Below, in pieces: positions 1-7,509 of a stretch of 21,143 bases of DNA; within the stretch, counting starts at the first letter, position 1; every line of letters starts with the position of its first letter. Position numbers and translations under genes: made by a program. The notes beneath the pieces are model-generated. The model saw only the letters and a list, made by a program, of their open reading frames with translations. It did no database searches and had not been told where the DNA came from. The DNA comes from a virus. Location: positions 1-21,143 of IMG/VR virus record IMGVR_UViG_3300036780_000054; one strand, 5' to 3'.

Positions 1-1190
1 ATCACACGGCCGCGGGCATCCCCGCCGAGCCAAGCCACGGTGCCAGCTACCCGCGTTGGGGTGTACTGCGCGGCCAAGCCCATTTGCACGAAGGCGCCCG
101 CGATGCGCTGGAACGGGAACGTTGCCGTGCCCGTGTTGGCCCAGACTTCGATGGTTTTTGTGCCAAAGAGCCAAAGCTGTTCGTGGTCGGCGAGCAACGC
201 GAGGATGTTATCCGGGTAGGCTTCTTTTTCGGCGAAGTCGAGCGGGTTCCAGCTGTTTCCGTTGAGTACGGCCGAAATCTGAAACTTATTGGTGAAGGCC
301 TTCGAGACGATGTAATAACCGTCGAGATAAGCCCCCGTCCCTGCATCCACTTGAAACTGCGAGCGATATCCCACATTGCTCTGCGTGCCAGCGGACGTCG
401 TTAGCACCAGCGCAGTGGGGCTCGTCACGCTCGCAACCGTGTAATAAACGCCGTTGATGATGATGGTGTTGCCGAGGTTTGAGGCGTCGAACTGATCGCC
501 GGAAACCCAGGTGACCGCCGTGCCGGACGTGTCCACCGCGCCGATGCCGTTCGAGAACCAGGCCGGCTGTGCGCCGCCGGGCCCGTTGTAAGTCGCGTTG
601 CTCAGCGTGCCGGCGGACGCGGTCAGCACCAGGGCCGTGGAGCTGGTTACGGTGGCAATCGTGTAGCTAGTCCCGTTGAGGACGATCACCTGGCCGGCCG
701 CGTCCGCGGGGAAAGGATCGCCGGAAACCCAAGTGACGTTAACACCGGTGACATTCACGATACCGGTGTTTGTGGCCCAGTCGACAGGGACGCTTCCACT
801 TCCGCCAGGGCCGCCGCCGTCGATGTAGGCGTTTCCCGCCGACACGATCATGAGCTGGGTGCCGTTCTCGAACATCAGAACGGGCGAATTAGACGCGTCA
901 TTGCCGACGTTGCCGCGGACGTTGAAGGTGCCATCGTCGAACACCTGGTAATAGGTGTCGCCGGCGACGACAAACAGCGCGTCCTCGCCGACGAAGATGC
1001 CGCGGACGGGCGACGTGGGCAAGGTGGTAAATGCGGCGCTCCCGGGCGCGTTCATGAGCGCGGCGCGGTTCTTTGCCGTGCCGCTCTCGGCCGACTCAAA
1101 GTACAGATTGACGCAGGTATCCGCCGCCAGATTTGGCGTGAGTGCGGCGTAACTTCCGCCGACGAAATTGTCAAAGGTCTGGGCGCCCAT
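1..1190 (-). CDS. P22 gp10-like packaged-DNA stabilisation / tail accessory protein, partial (C-terminus beyond window)
   Basis: I translated this frame by hand; it is open from an ATG at 1190 to the left edge (396 complete codons), so the gene is cut by the window. In P22-type phages gp10 binds below the gp4 ring and helps plug the portal after packaging. Family-like segments are CVNLYFES near the N-terminus, RGIFVGEDALFVVAGDTYY, then LDGYYIVSKAF, WNPLDFAEKEAYPDNI, LWLFGTKTIEVW and FPFQRIAGAF in that order, the usual gp10-like progression. Between the N-terminal part and this core sit two copies of a roughly 57-60-residue beta-type unit (about residues 145-201 and 216-275), which P22 gp10 lacks as far as I know. 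The gene lies 46 bases after the third gp4-like gene, matching the 4-10 order. No good Shine-Dalgarno is seen, but an in-frame TAG about ten codons upstream fixes the start region. Confidence 0.8.
   Translation of the reverse strand, partial: MGAQTFDNFVGGSYAALTPNLAADTCVNLYFESAESGTAKNRAALMNAPGSAAFTTLPTSPVRGIFVGEDALFVVAGDTYYQVFDDGTFNVRGNVGNDASNSPVLMFENGTQLMIVSAGNAYIDGGGPGGSGSVPVDWATNTGIVNVTGVNVTWVSGDPFPADAAGQVIVLNGTSYTIATVTSSTALVLTASAGTLSNATYNGPGGAQPAWFSNGIGAVDTSGTAVTWVSGDQFDASNLGNTIIINGVYYTVASVTSPTALVLTTSAGTQSNVGYRSQFQVDAGTGAYLDGYYIVSKAFTNKFQISAVLNGNSWNPLDFAEKEAYPDNILALLADHEQLWLFGTKTIEVWANTGTATFPFQRIAGAFVQMGLAAQYTPTRVAGTVAWLGGDARGRV
366..545 (-). repeat. Internal protein repeat, copy 2, in gp10-like gene
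   Basis: This is the second copy of the unit, residues about 216-275 of the gp10-like protein, with its VTWVSGD core at residue 226. The DNA of the two copies has diverged well beyond the protein core, apart from short matches such as the shared ggaaaccc at 501-508 and 723-730, so the duplication is not recent. Confidence 0.75.
588..758 (-). repeat. Internal protein repeat, copy 1, in gp10-like gene
   Basis: This segment encodes residues about 145-201 of the gp10-like protein and begins its core with VTWVSGD at residue 152. It aligns without gaps to a second copy that starts 74 residues later; 32 of 50 core positions are identical by hand count. Shared landmarks are VTWVSGD, a conserved NG followed by Y-T, VTS-x-TALVLT and SAGT-x-SN. 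The pattern resembles short beta-sandwich linker or decoration repeats common in phage structural proteins. Confidence 0.75.
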
Positions 1191-1236
1191 TAAAAGCTGG
1201 TAATTGCCTGTCGAAGAGTACTAGCGGAATCGTCTT

Positions 1237-1974
1237 TCAGCGGATGTATGAGCCAGTCAAGTAGCTCCAGCCGCCGCCGTACTTGTTGCCGGTGATTGCG
1301 CCGTCGCAGAGGAGCACGGGCGCCGGCGCGTTGAGGGACTGGATATACATCTTCGATTCCTTGGCCATGGCGAGCACGTCCTCACGGACTTCCTTCTGCC
1401 ACTCCGGAGCGAGTCGCACGGCGAGGTTGTAGCGGATCGCGTCCTCATAGCCCGGCGGGAACGATAGCGAGTCGTCGAGCTGTCCGGAGGTGAAATTGCC
1501 CGTCAGCGCCTGCCAGGTATAGAGAATCAGCGGAATAGTGATGGTCGGAATCGGCCACAAACTGAGGTTCGCGTTGGGGTACGCGTTGTCGTTGTAGATG
1601 CCGGTGGGAATCGGGCTGGTGATGTTCTTAATCCGCAAGTCTTCCCACTCGCGTGTGGTCATCATCCCGAGGGGGAGCTCCGGGTCATACTGGCCGTTTG
1701 GTGTGTACAGCACCGCGGCGCGGTCAATGCGGATCGGCCGCGGCGCGTCGAAGTCCGGCGCGCCAGGCCCGATCTGATAGGTCTGTTGGTTCGCGACCAG
1801 GTTATAGGTGTTGCGCTGAATGTCGAAGATATTTAGCCGGTCGATCGACCAGCTTGAAATCATGGCATTCAGCACCACGAGCGAATCGGTGATGTCGTCG
1901 ACGTTCGGCCCTTGCCCTTCGCGCAGCACGCCGACAAGACGAAAGCTCGAGCGCACCAGATCGCGCAGGGTCAC
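1237..1974 (-). CDS. gp4-like head-tail connector / tail accessory factor, paralogue 3
   Basis: A 245-aa protein, third of three tandem paralogues. The N-terminal helical part (DLVRSSFRLVGVL, then NAMISSWSIDRLNIF) resembles the start of P22 gp4, the protein that forms the ring under the portal. A beta-rich middle follows (QQTYQIGPGAP, RPIRIDRAAVL, IYNDNAYPNANLSLWPIP), then the helical PPGYEDAIRYNLAVRLAPEW segment. The first codon is GTG, overlapping the previous stop as GTGA, so translation is probably coupled to paralogue 2. The C-terminal tail (about residues 217-245, CDGAITGNKYGGG and onward) is unlike the other two copies and may bind the gp10-like protein encoded next. The family call rests on pattern and gene order, not on a search. 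Confidence 0.72.
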   Translation of the reverse strand: MTLRDLVRSSFRLVGVLREGQGPNVDDITDSLVVLNAMISSWSIDRLNIFDIQRNTYNLVANQQTYQIGPGAPDFDAPRPIRIDRAAVLYTPNGQYDPELPLGMMTTREWEDLRIKNITSPIPTGIYNDNAYPNANLSLWPIPTITIPLILYTWQALTGNFTSGQLDDSLSFPPGYEDAIRYNLAVRLAPEWQKEVREDVLAMAKESKMYIQSLNAPAPVLLCDGAITGNKYGGGWSYLTGSYIR

Positions 1975-2678
1975 TGCTTGTTGCCTTTCGTGCCCTGGTT
2001 CTCAGCGGCGGTCTGGTTGGCAATGTCGTCTTGGGGAATCATCCGCGCGTTGAGCGCTTCAATTGCGGCCTTGGAGCCTTCCGCGATCGTCAGGACGGCC
2101 GCGGGAATTTGAAGTCCGAACGCGGCGCCGATTTCGACGGCCAGGTTATAGCTGAGGGCGCGGAGATAGCCCGGGGGCATCGCGAGAGTGTCGCCCAAGG
2201 TCGCGAATTGAGTGAATGGCGTCCAGGTGTAAATCTCGAGGTGTGTGTTTGTCGCCGGCGTCGGGAACAGGTAGATGGTCGCGAGCGGGAACGCCTGATC
2301 GTAATAGAGCTTTTTGGGGATGATCGACTGATCCCCGTAGGTCTCTTGAGAGGCCCACTCGTTCTGTCCGATGATTTTCATCGGGAACCGAGCCGAGGCG
2401 CCTTCGACGGTCGCGACAATGTTCGCGGATTCGATCGCGGTGGGCCGCGCCGCGTTGAACACGCCGCCCGTGCCGATGGTGTAGCTCTCGGTTCCCGCGG
2501 TGAGCGCGTACGTCGCGGCCTGCACGGTGAAAACGGTGAGCCGCTTCGTGCTCCACGAATCGAGCATGTTATTCGCGAGGCCCATTACGACGCCGGATTC
2601 AGCGGCGCCGGCGGACCGGCCCGCGCCAAGGCGGCCGACAAGAGTGAGGCTTTGGTTAACGAGGTCTTGAACTGTCAT
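1971..2678 (-). CDS. gp4-like head-tail connector / tail accessory factor, paralogue 2
   Basis: A 235-aa protein with the same layout as its neighbours: N-terminal helices (DLVNQSLTLVGRLGAG, NNMLDSWSTKRLTVF), a beta-rich middle (ESYTIGTGGVFNAARP, KKLYYDQAFPLATIYLFP) and MPPGYLRALSYNLAVEIGAA. The ATG at 2678 is preceded by AAGGA at good spacing, and the gene starts 9 bases after paralogue 1 stops. By comparison with P22-type virions it should act in the connector ring beneath the portal, although three copies would allow different rings or a mixed ring. The C-terminus is polar and Q/N-rich. Confidence 0.72.
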   Translation of the reverse strand: MTVQDLVNQSLTLVGRLGAGRSAGAAESGVVMGLANNMLDSWSTKRLTVFTVQAATYALTAGTESYTIGTGGVFNAARPTAIESANIVATVEGASARFPMKIIGQNEWASQETYGDQSIIPKKLYYDQAFPLATIYLFPTPATNTHLEIYTWTPFTQFATLGDTLAMPPGYLRALSYNLAVEIGAAFGLQIPAAVLTIAEGSKAAIEALNARMIPQDDIANQTAAENQGTKGNKQ

Positions 2679-2687
2679 GGAGGTTCC

Positions 2688-3404
2688 TTACTGTTGGGGC
2701 TGAACGGGCGCCGGCGCCGGCGGCAAATCGGAGGGCTCTTTGCCCATGGCGTTGGAGGTGTTGAGCGCGATCACTTCCGCCTTAGCCTTTGCGGCGGCAT
2801 CGGCGAGGCCCGCCGCGGCGGCCTGCGCCTGGCTGCCGTATTCGGGCGCCAGGTCGATCGCGAGCGCGTATACGAGCGCCCGGAAGTAGGGCGGCGGCAT
2901 TGAGAACGTGTCGGTGATCGCCGAGAACTGCTGGAGCTGCTGCCAGAGATAAAGATCGAGCGTTGGGGCGCCGCCGGTGCCGCTGGGGATCGGCCAGATA
3001 TTGAGGTTGGCGAGCGGAAAGGCGTTGTCGTTGTACAGCACTTTCGGCAGGCGGCCGGTGAGGGATTTTTCCTCGATCTCGGCCCAGTCCTTCGCGCCCA
3101 CGATTTTGATCTCGTGGCGCAACGTGTCGGGCGTGATGATGCCGGCTTTCTCGATCTTCAGCGGGCGCGAGGTATTGAAGTTGCCGCCGGTGCCGATGGT
3201 GTAGGTCTGCTGGGTCGCGACTAACGAGCCCTGGAAATTGACGATCTGGTAGATGGTGGCTTGTTCAGCGCTCCACGCTTCCATCAGCGCGTTGACGGAC
3301 TGCAGCGCGTCGGTGTTCTCGTCGCTATTGGGAGTTTCCCCGGCCGCGAGCACGCCGATTTTACGAAGGGCTGAATTGATGAGGTCAGAGCAAAGGTAAG
3401 ACAT
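2688..3404 (-). CDS. gp4-like head-tail connector / tail accessory factor, paralogue 1
   Basis: A 238-aa protein, first of the tandem trio. The N-terminal DLINSALRKIGVL is the segment most like P22 gp4 (which has a similar L-V-x-A-A-L-R-K-L-G-V run). It continues with NALMEAWSAEQATIY, a beta-rich middle (QQTYTIGTGGNFNTSRP, KVLYNDNAFPLANLNIWP) and MPPPYFRALVYALAIDLAPEYG. The C-terminus is Ala-rich and helical, then ends in a Pro/Gln-rich tail. GGAG lies upstream of the ATG at 3404. P22 gp4 also has peptidoglycan hydrolase activity; I see no specific reason to assign that here. Confidence 0.74.
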   Translation of the reverse strand: MSYLCSDLINSALRKIGVLAAGETPNSDENTDALQSVNALMEAWSAEQATIYQIVNFQGSLVATQQTYTIGTGGNFNTSRPLKIEKAGIITPDTLRHEIKIVGAKDWAEIEEKSLTGRLPKVLYNDNAFPLANLNIWPIPSGTGGAPTLDLYLWQQLQQFSAITDTFSMPPPYFRALVYALAIDLAPEYGSQAQAAAAGLADAAAKAKAEVIALNTSNAMGKEPSDLPPAPAPVQPQQ

Positions 3405-3454
3405 GAGTTCTCCGCGTCTCGCGACGCTGATGTGAATTAATCGATCGGGTTAAC

Positions 3455-3709
3455 TTACGCGCCCGCGGGCCAGACGCCGACGTGCGCGGCCCAGAGTTCA
3501 GGGTCAAGAGTGGACTGATACTCTCTCACCAGGCCGACGACGGCGCATACATCCTCAACAGGCTTTGGCCAGGGCATCCGCCCGCCACGCCAGAGCCATG
3601 AAATAACTCCAGTCGCCGCGATCGGCCTGCCGGGGTGATTCGCCGCCGCTTCCTCGCGCGCCTTCGCTTTCAGGTAACGCGCCAGGCGCTTTTCAGAAGC
3701 TGCAGACAT
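3455..3709 (-). CDS. Small protein of unknown function (84 aa) between secreted-protein gene and connector genes
   Basis: I do not recognise this protein. The N-terminal 25 residues are basic and helical (RLARYLKAKAREEAAA), followed by a Trp-rich segment (VISWLWRGGRMPWPKP) and an acidic helical end. No signal peptide is present, unlike the gene just before it. Its ATG shares one base with the previous stop (TAATG at 3707-3711), so it is probably translated by coupling. A 50-base gap with a Shine-Dalgarno for the connector gene follows. It could be a small cytoplasmic assembly factor. Confidence 0.65.
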   Translation of the reverse strand: MSAASEKRLARYLKAKAREEAAANHPGRPIAATGVISWLWRGGRMPWPKPVEDVCAVVGLVREYQSTLDPELWAAHVGVWPAGA

Positions 3710-4200
3710 TAGTGGCGATACAAGACTAAGAGCACGTCGCCAGGTTGCGGAATCGACGCAGTGTTAAAGGTGATGCTCGAGCCGGAAAGCACGTAGTCAG
3801 CAGAGGCGCCGGCCGTCTGCAGCAGCCCGTTTTTGAAAATCTGGAGACTCGCCGCGGGATTCGGGGCAGCTACCAGGGTGAACGTCGCGTTAACGCCGTC
3901 GATCGCGCCGCCGGGTACTTCCCCATCTACGAAGACAGGCGCCGGCGCCGGCGTGGCCAGCAGGCGCAAGGTCGGGGGTGTGGTGGTTGTGTCGAGCTTG
4001 AACGCCGAAGCGTCAATCTGCGCGCAAATCGTTTGTGTCGAGACGGAGCCGGCGCCCGGGAGCTTAACCGGCGAGCCCATCACCACCACAATCGCGTTTA
4101 CGCCGGCGGGGCATATCTTGACCTGCGCGGCGTCCAGGGTCGTTGCGTTCTGCGCGAACAACGAAACAGCAAAAAGCGAGAGCGAGAGGATTTTGAGCAT
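3709..4200 (-). CDS. Secreted phage structural-like protein (163 aa)
   Basis: The N-terminus (MLKILSLSLFAVSLFAQ) is a predicted Sec signal peptide with cleavage likely after the Ala before Gln. The middle carries an APAPA linker (about residues 83-88). The C-terminal part (about residues 92-163, with DGVNATFTLVAAPNPA, LQIFKNGLLQTAG, YVLSGSSITF and PGDVLLVLYRH) looks like a beta-domain I have seen at the ends of phage and prophage virion proteins. The mature part contains two cysteines, which would allow one disulfide after export. It follows the beta-helix gene by six bases and couples to the next gene. Its exact role is unknown. Confidence 0.65.
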   Translation of the reverse strand: MLKILSLSLFAVSLFAQNATTLDAAQVKICPAGVNAIVVVMGSPVKLPGAGSVSTQTICAQIDASAFKLDTTTTPPTLRLLATPAPAPVFVDGEVPGGAIDGVNATFTLVAAPNPAASLQIFKNGLLQTAGASADYVLSGSSITFNTASIPQPGDVLLVLYRH

Positions 4201-4206
4201 AGAATT

Positions 4207-5973
4207 TTACCGGAGAATGTTTCCGCCGCGGAAGGTCAACGCGGGAGTCGAGGAAGTGGTCAGGTAGGAAGCAGCGCCAAGGTCGACGGCTGCGCCGTGG
4301 CGTGCAAGATTGCCTTGGTAATCAATTAGACCGAGGTCGATGGCTTCAATCCAGGGGTCAACGCCAGTCCCGATCGCGACTGATCCTGGCGAGAGGTCAA
4401 GATAGTGCATCGAGATGCCGCTGGGTAAAAACCCTCCTGTCGGAGGTGAAAACCCCAAAAAATTCAGGAACCCGGCATCAGAAACGAGCCCGTAATTAAT
4501 TCCGCTCAGTGTCTCGAAGCCGAGAGCCTGCCATCCTGCTAAAGAAGTCGTGTTTACGTAAGAGCTGCCTGTATCGTTCGATATTAGGAGCGAGCCGGAA
4601 GAAGCATCGTAGAGATTCTGGAGAATAACGGGAGAGCCAAGATGAGTGGGGTTCGATGCGGTATTAGCATGATAGATCGCGATGCCTCCCGTGACTTTGA
4701 AAATGTTATCGAGTATCTGGACATTCAGGCTGGAAGTGCCGCCGGCCCAAGTTTCCCAATTGATCGCTGAAGGTACGCCGACGGCAGCGCTGTCTATATA
4801 AATTGAATTGTTGAATATCGGAACTCCATTCAACGCCCCGCCGAGCCTGATGGCCCCCTGCTCAGACGTGCCCCCAGTATTGTTCCCGCGCACATCGTTG
4901 TAACTGACGTTGTGGTGAATGCGTGCATTTGAAGTGAATCCGCCGTACGACCCAACCTGGATGGCTGAGCCGACGTTGTTATAGCTAAGGTTGTATGCGA
5001 CATCTCCGTTTTGCGTGTCCTGGTCGATATCAATTGCCGACCCGTCAAAATGCGTCGAGCATCGTGTGTTGGCGATCTCATTATTGGAGATCCTGAAGTT
5101 TCTGCTGCTGGCGAGACCTATGGCGGTCGATCCTCCGAACGTGAGTCCGGACTGTGCCCCGCCAAAGCCGGCGATGCCAGAGAGATAGTTTCGCTCGATC
5201 GTAATGCCGGTGACGTTGCCGACGTCGATCCCTCCTGCTTCGGTCTTTCCCGAACCATGGACACCTCCCGTTCCGGACTGTGGATCTCCCGGAATGTTGG
5301 TCACGGTGTTGTACCCGATATAGACGTTCGTCGTCTGATTCACCGGACCTCCAGCATTCGCGTTGTACCCGAGAACATTGATTCCGAACGACAGGTCGTT
5401 CGTCACTGAATTATTGGAGATCCGGACGCCGCTGTATCCGAGCGTGCTTGCGGAAGCGGCATAGCCCACCACAATCCCGTACCAAAAGCCGGATACCGAA
5501 TTGCCGGAGATATCGATGCTGCGCAGTTGGTTTCCACTTGTACGAGTAGAAAGGATGAATATGCCCGTTCCTCCGTTCAGCACGGTGATGTTCGGTTCAG
5601 TCCCGGTCCAGCCGGATCCGACCAAGGCGAGGTTGGAAACCTTAAGGAACTCGCAGTTGGTACAGTCAAGCCCGTCTCCGGTTCCCCCGTTAATGGTTGC
5701 CTTTCCCGTTCCGTAGCTGCCCACGGTGATCGGCGCGGCGGCTGATCCAGTTACCGAAAGGGAAATCGTGCCACTAAAAGTGTCTCCACCGTGGAACAAG
5801 ATGGAATCCCCGGCGCTATAAGCGCCCGCATTGACCTTCGCGATTGTCTGCCAGGGGACTGAGGAAGAAGTGCCGTTATTGGCGTCCGCTCCGGAATTCG
5901 AAACATAATACGTCGCAGCCAAAACTGGCTGGCAAGCCAACAGCAGAACTAAAAACTTCAGGATGTTTCCCAT
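4207..5973 (-). CDS. Secreted right-handed parallel beta-helix protein, candidate tailspike/receptor-binding or glycan-acting protein
   Basis: A 588-aa protein with an N-terminal export signal (hydrophobic ILKFLVLLLACQPVLAA). LLAC could also be read as a weak lipobox. The mature N-terminus (TYYVSNSGADANNGTSSS, then WQTIAKVNAG) is typical of secreted right-handed beta-helix proteins. Many short repeated coils with stacked Asn and Ile/Val follow (for example GVRISNNSVTN, GITIERNYLSG, NFRISNNEIAN, ARIHHNVSYNDV, VQILDNIF) up to about residue 420, then a non-repetitive C-terminal part. No catalytic residues can be assigned by eye. The gene is poorer in GC than its neighbours (a 60-base line at 4981 is 47% GC against 77% at 15841), suggesting separate acquisition. 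In a phage a beta-helix usually means a tailspike, but the signal peptide is unexpected for that role. Confidence 0.7.
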   Translation of the reverse strand: MGNILKFLVLLLACQPVLAATYYVSNSGADANNGTSSSVPWQTIAKVNAGAYSAGDSILFHGGDTFSGTISLSVTGSAAAPITVGSYGTGKATINGGTGDGLDCTNCEFLKVSNLALVGSGWTGTEPNITVLNGGTGIFILSTRTSGNQLRSIDISGNSVSGFWYGIVVGYAASASTLGYSGVRISNNSVTNDLSFGINVLGYNANAGGPVNQTTNVYIGYNTVTNIPGDPQSGTGGVHGSGKTEAGGIDVGNVTGITIERNYLSGIAGFGGAQSGLTFGGSTAIGLASSRNFRISNNEIANTRCSTHFDGSAIDIDQDTQNGDVAYNLSYNNVGSAIQVGSYGGFTSNARIHHNVSYNDVRGNNTGGTSEQGAIRLGGALNGVPIFNNSIYIDSAAVGVPSAINWETWAGGTSSLNVQILDNIFKVTGGIAIYHANTASNPTHLGSPVILQNLYDASSGSLLISNDTGSSYVNTTSLAGWQALGFETLSGINYGLVSDAGFLNFLGFSPPTGGFLPSGISMHYLDLSPGSVAIGTGVDPWIEAIDLGLIDYQGNLARHGAAVDLGAASYLTTSSTPALTFRGGNILR

Positions 5974-5981
5974 TTGATGTT

Positions 5982-6953
5982 TTACTGCGCGTACAGATCG
6001 AATACTGAACCAGCGACAAAGTTGCTGCCCCCAGAAAGCTGGACAAGGATGCTGTTAATTGCGGCTGTGCTATTCCAAAATCCGCTAAATGTGAACACTC
6101 GAATTCCTCCAGCGCCTCCTGTGGCCGATACTCCGCCAGACGTACCAACTGCCGTTTTCAAAAACGTCGTGCCAGAATAATTTGGAATATCCATGATGCT
6201 GCTGCCTGCTGCGTTTGCCAGAGCAGTGCCGCAGGACACATCACCAATCGCCAGCCCTGACGAGGAGCTCACGCTCTGTCCGGCGCTAAGGGAGGCCACA
6301 GACGCCACAAGGTATTGGCGAGAATAATTCGCTCCGGTGTCGGAATTGAACTGCAGGTATACGCCGTCATCGGTTTGCGATGCGCTGCACCTCCCGGAGA
6401 TCACCAGCCGAAGATTGCGATAAGTCGATGGGATAGACGAGAAGGTGACGCTCGATGCTGGTGAGGCTAACACCTGCTCCGAGAGGAGGACATACCCGCC
6501 AGGTGTCGGTTGCATGTCGGTTACAGTTCCAGCGCTATTCACCACACTGAAGTGATTCGAGTTGGCGCTGTTACAGAACGGCGTCACGTAGCCCGAGGAA
6601 GGAAGCGGGCTTGGCGTAGTGCCACATAAATAGTCGATCGCCCCAGCGCCGCCGCCCGCGGGCGCAATCGTCAGGGGCCCGGTGATCGTCGGAGAGTTCG
6701 CGGTAACCGGTTGCCCGCTGCTGTTCGATCCAAGCAAAGGAGCCGACGCGGGAACCGCTGCACCGTTGACCTTGACGACGCCACCAGTAGCGCTGAGATC
6801 GCCAACCGCGCCAACCGCGCCAGTCTGCCCGAATACGCTCGTTACGGCGCCGCCGCTCGAGCTCGAGCCGCCGCCATTCGAGGAAGGCACGCCGGTAACG
6901 CTTTGCGCCTGCAGCGCGACGGCCGCTATCAAAAACAAAAGCGCGTTTCTCAT
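5982..6953 (-). CDS. Secreted tail-fibre-like protein (323 aa)
   Basis: I place the start at the ATG at 6953, which overlaps the previous stop as ATGA and begins a signal peptide (MRNALLFLIAAVALQAQ). A Ser/Gly linker follows, then VTSVFGQTGAVGAVGDLSA (about residues 43-61), the type of segment found in phage tail-fibre shafts. The C-terminal half (about residues 150-323; VLLSEQVLASPASSVTFSSI, YRNLRLVISGRC, GVYLQFNSDTGANYSRQYL) resembles a beta-sandwich tip domain seen in fibre proteins. The mature part has four cysteines. It sits directly before the beta-helix gene, so the two may form one receptor-binding module. Confidence 0.68.
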   Translation of the reverse strand: MRNALLFLIAAVALQAQSVTGVPSSNGGGSSSSGGAVTSVFGQTGAVGAVGDLSATGGVVKVNGAAVPASAPLLGSNSSGQPVTANSPTITGPLTIAPAGGGAGAIDYLCGTTPSPLPSSGYVTPFCNSANSNHFSVVNSAGTVTDMQPTPGGYVLLSEQVLASPASSVTFSSIPSTYRNLRLVISGRCSASQTDDGVYLQFNSDTGANYSRQYLVASVASLSAGQSVSSSSGLAIGDVSCGTALANAAGSSIMDIPNYSGTTFLKTAVGTSGGVSATGGAGGIRVFTFSGFWNSTAAINSILVQLSGGSNFVAGSVFDLYAQ

Positions 6954-7282
6954 TGAGCTGTACCGAACCACGCGATGCTCGAACCGGTGCTTGCCGCGAC
7001 GACATACACGGCGCCGGCCTTACCCTGAACAGGAACGCAGACCGACTCACTCGCCGCGAGCGGGTAGCCCGTCGACGTCGTCACGGCCGAATTGCCGACA
7101 TACACCGTTGCGCTATTCGCAGAGGGAGCCTTGAAGCACGCAACGGCGAGGCCGGCGGGATAGGCGACAGCCGCGGCGCTTGCCGTGACCGCTTGCTGAC
7201 CGGTCACGCTGAACGTGCCGACCTGCGCCAGGCCGACGACAGCCAGGGCGACAAACAAAAAGAGAGCGAGTCTGGTTGTCAC
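6950..7282 (-). CDS. Small secreted protein (110 aa), possible decoration or fibre-associated protein
   Basis: The GTG start overlaps the preceding stop (GTGA at 7279-7282). The N-terminus is a signal peptide (MTTRLALFLFVALAVVGLAQ). The mature part is a beta-rich domain of about 90 residues with VTASAAAVAYPAGLAVACF, VYVGNSAVTTSTGYPLAA, SVCVPVQ and VYVVAASTGSSIAWFGTA. This pattern, with 'YVGN..VTTSTGYPL' followed by 'VYVV', matches small beta-domains I recall in phage structural modules, where it is usually of unknown function. Two cysteines remain after cleavage. It is coupled to genes on both sides. Confidence 0.65.
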   Translation of the reverse strand: MTTRLALFLFVALAVVGLAQVGTFSVTGQQAVTASAAAVAYPAGLAVACFKAPSANSATVYVGNSAVTTSTGYPLAASESVCVPVQGKAGAVYVVAASTGSSIAWFGTAQ

Positions 7283-7452
7283 GCTTCCCCCTTTTTGCGC
7301 TTCGCCGGCGCCGCGGGAGCTTTCGGGGCATCGGTCCAGAACGGCCCGAGTGCGCGCTCTTCAGTCGCGTTGTGCACCATGACGGCGCCCCCGTTCGGGG
7401 CGTACTTCATCTTGGGAAATTCGGGCTTGTGATCGAGGTTATAGAGGGACAT
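7279..7452 (-). CDS. Small cytoplasmic protein of unknown function (57 aa)
   Basis: I translated this frame by hand. The ATG at 7452 has AAGGA seven bases upstream, and the stop overlaps the next start as GTGA, so this is very likely a real gene. The product begins MSLYNLDHKPEFPKMKY, continues with GGAVMVHNATEERALGPFW and ends in an Ala/Pro/Lys tail (PAAPAKRKKGEA). It has no signal peptide or membrane segment. It is the first gene after the terminator-like hairpin. Short proteins with this kind of N-terminus and a basic tail occur among phage head genes, but I cannot assign a function. Confidence 0.7.
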   Translation of the reverse strand: MSLYNLDHKPEFPKMKYAPNGGAVMVHNATEERALGPFWTDAPKAPAAPAKRKKGEA

Positions 7453-7473
7453 CGGAGAATCCTTGAAGAAAAT

Positions 7474-7503
7474 GGGCGAACCACTCAGATGAGTGGCTCG
7501 CCC
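7474..7503 (-). terminator. Strong rho-independent terminator-like hairpin inside the late region
   Basis: On the minus-strand transcript a 13-pair stem (GGGCGAGCCACTC pairing with GAGTGGTTCGCCC, including one G-U pair) closes a four-base loop and is followed by ATTTTCTT. It lies 6 bases after the stop of the 236-aa secreted protein and 21 bases before the next start. On the plus strand the same stem has one A-C mismatch, which fits selection acting on the minus-strand RNA. It would reduce expression of the fibre and connector genes downstream unless antitermination occurs. Confidence 0.75.
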
Positions 7504-7509
7504 GATTGG

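Noticed and set aside
2710-2721. GCCGGCGCCGGC palindrome, also at 3941-3952 and 16933-16944
   Set aside because: Each lies in frame and encodes an Ala-Pro-Ala-Pro-Ala linker, so coding explains it better than a DNA site.
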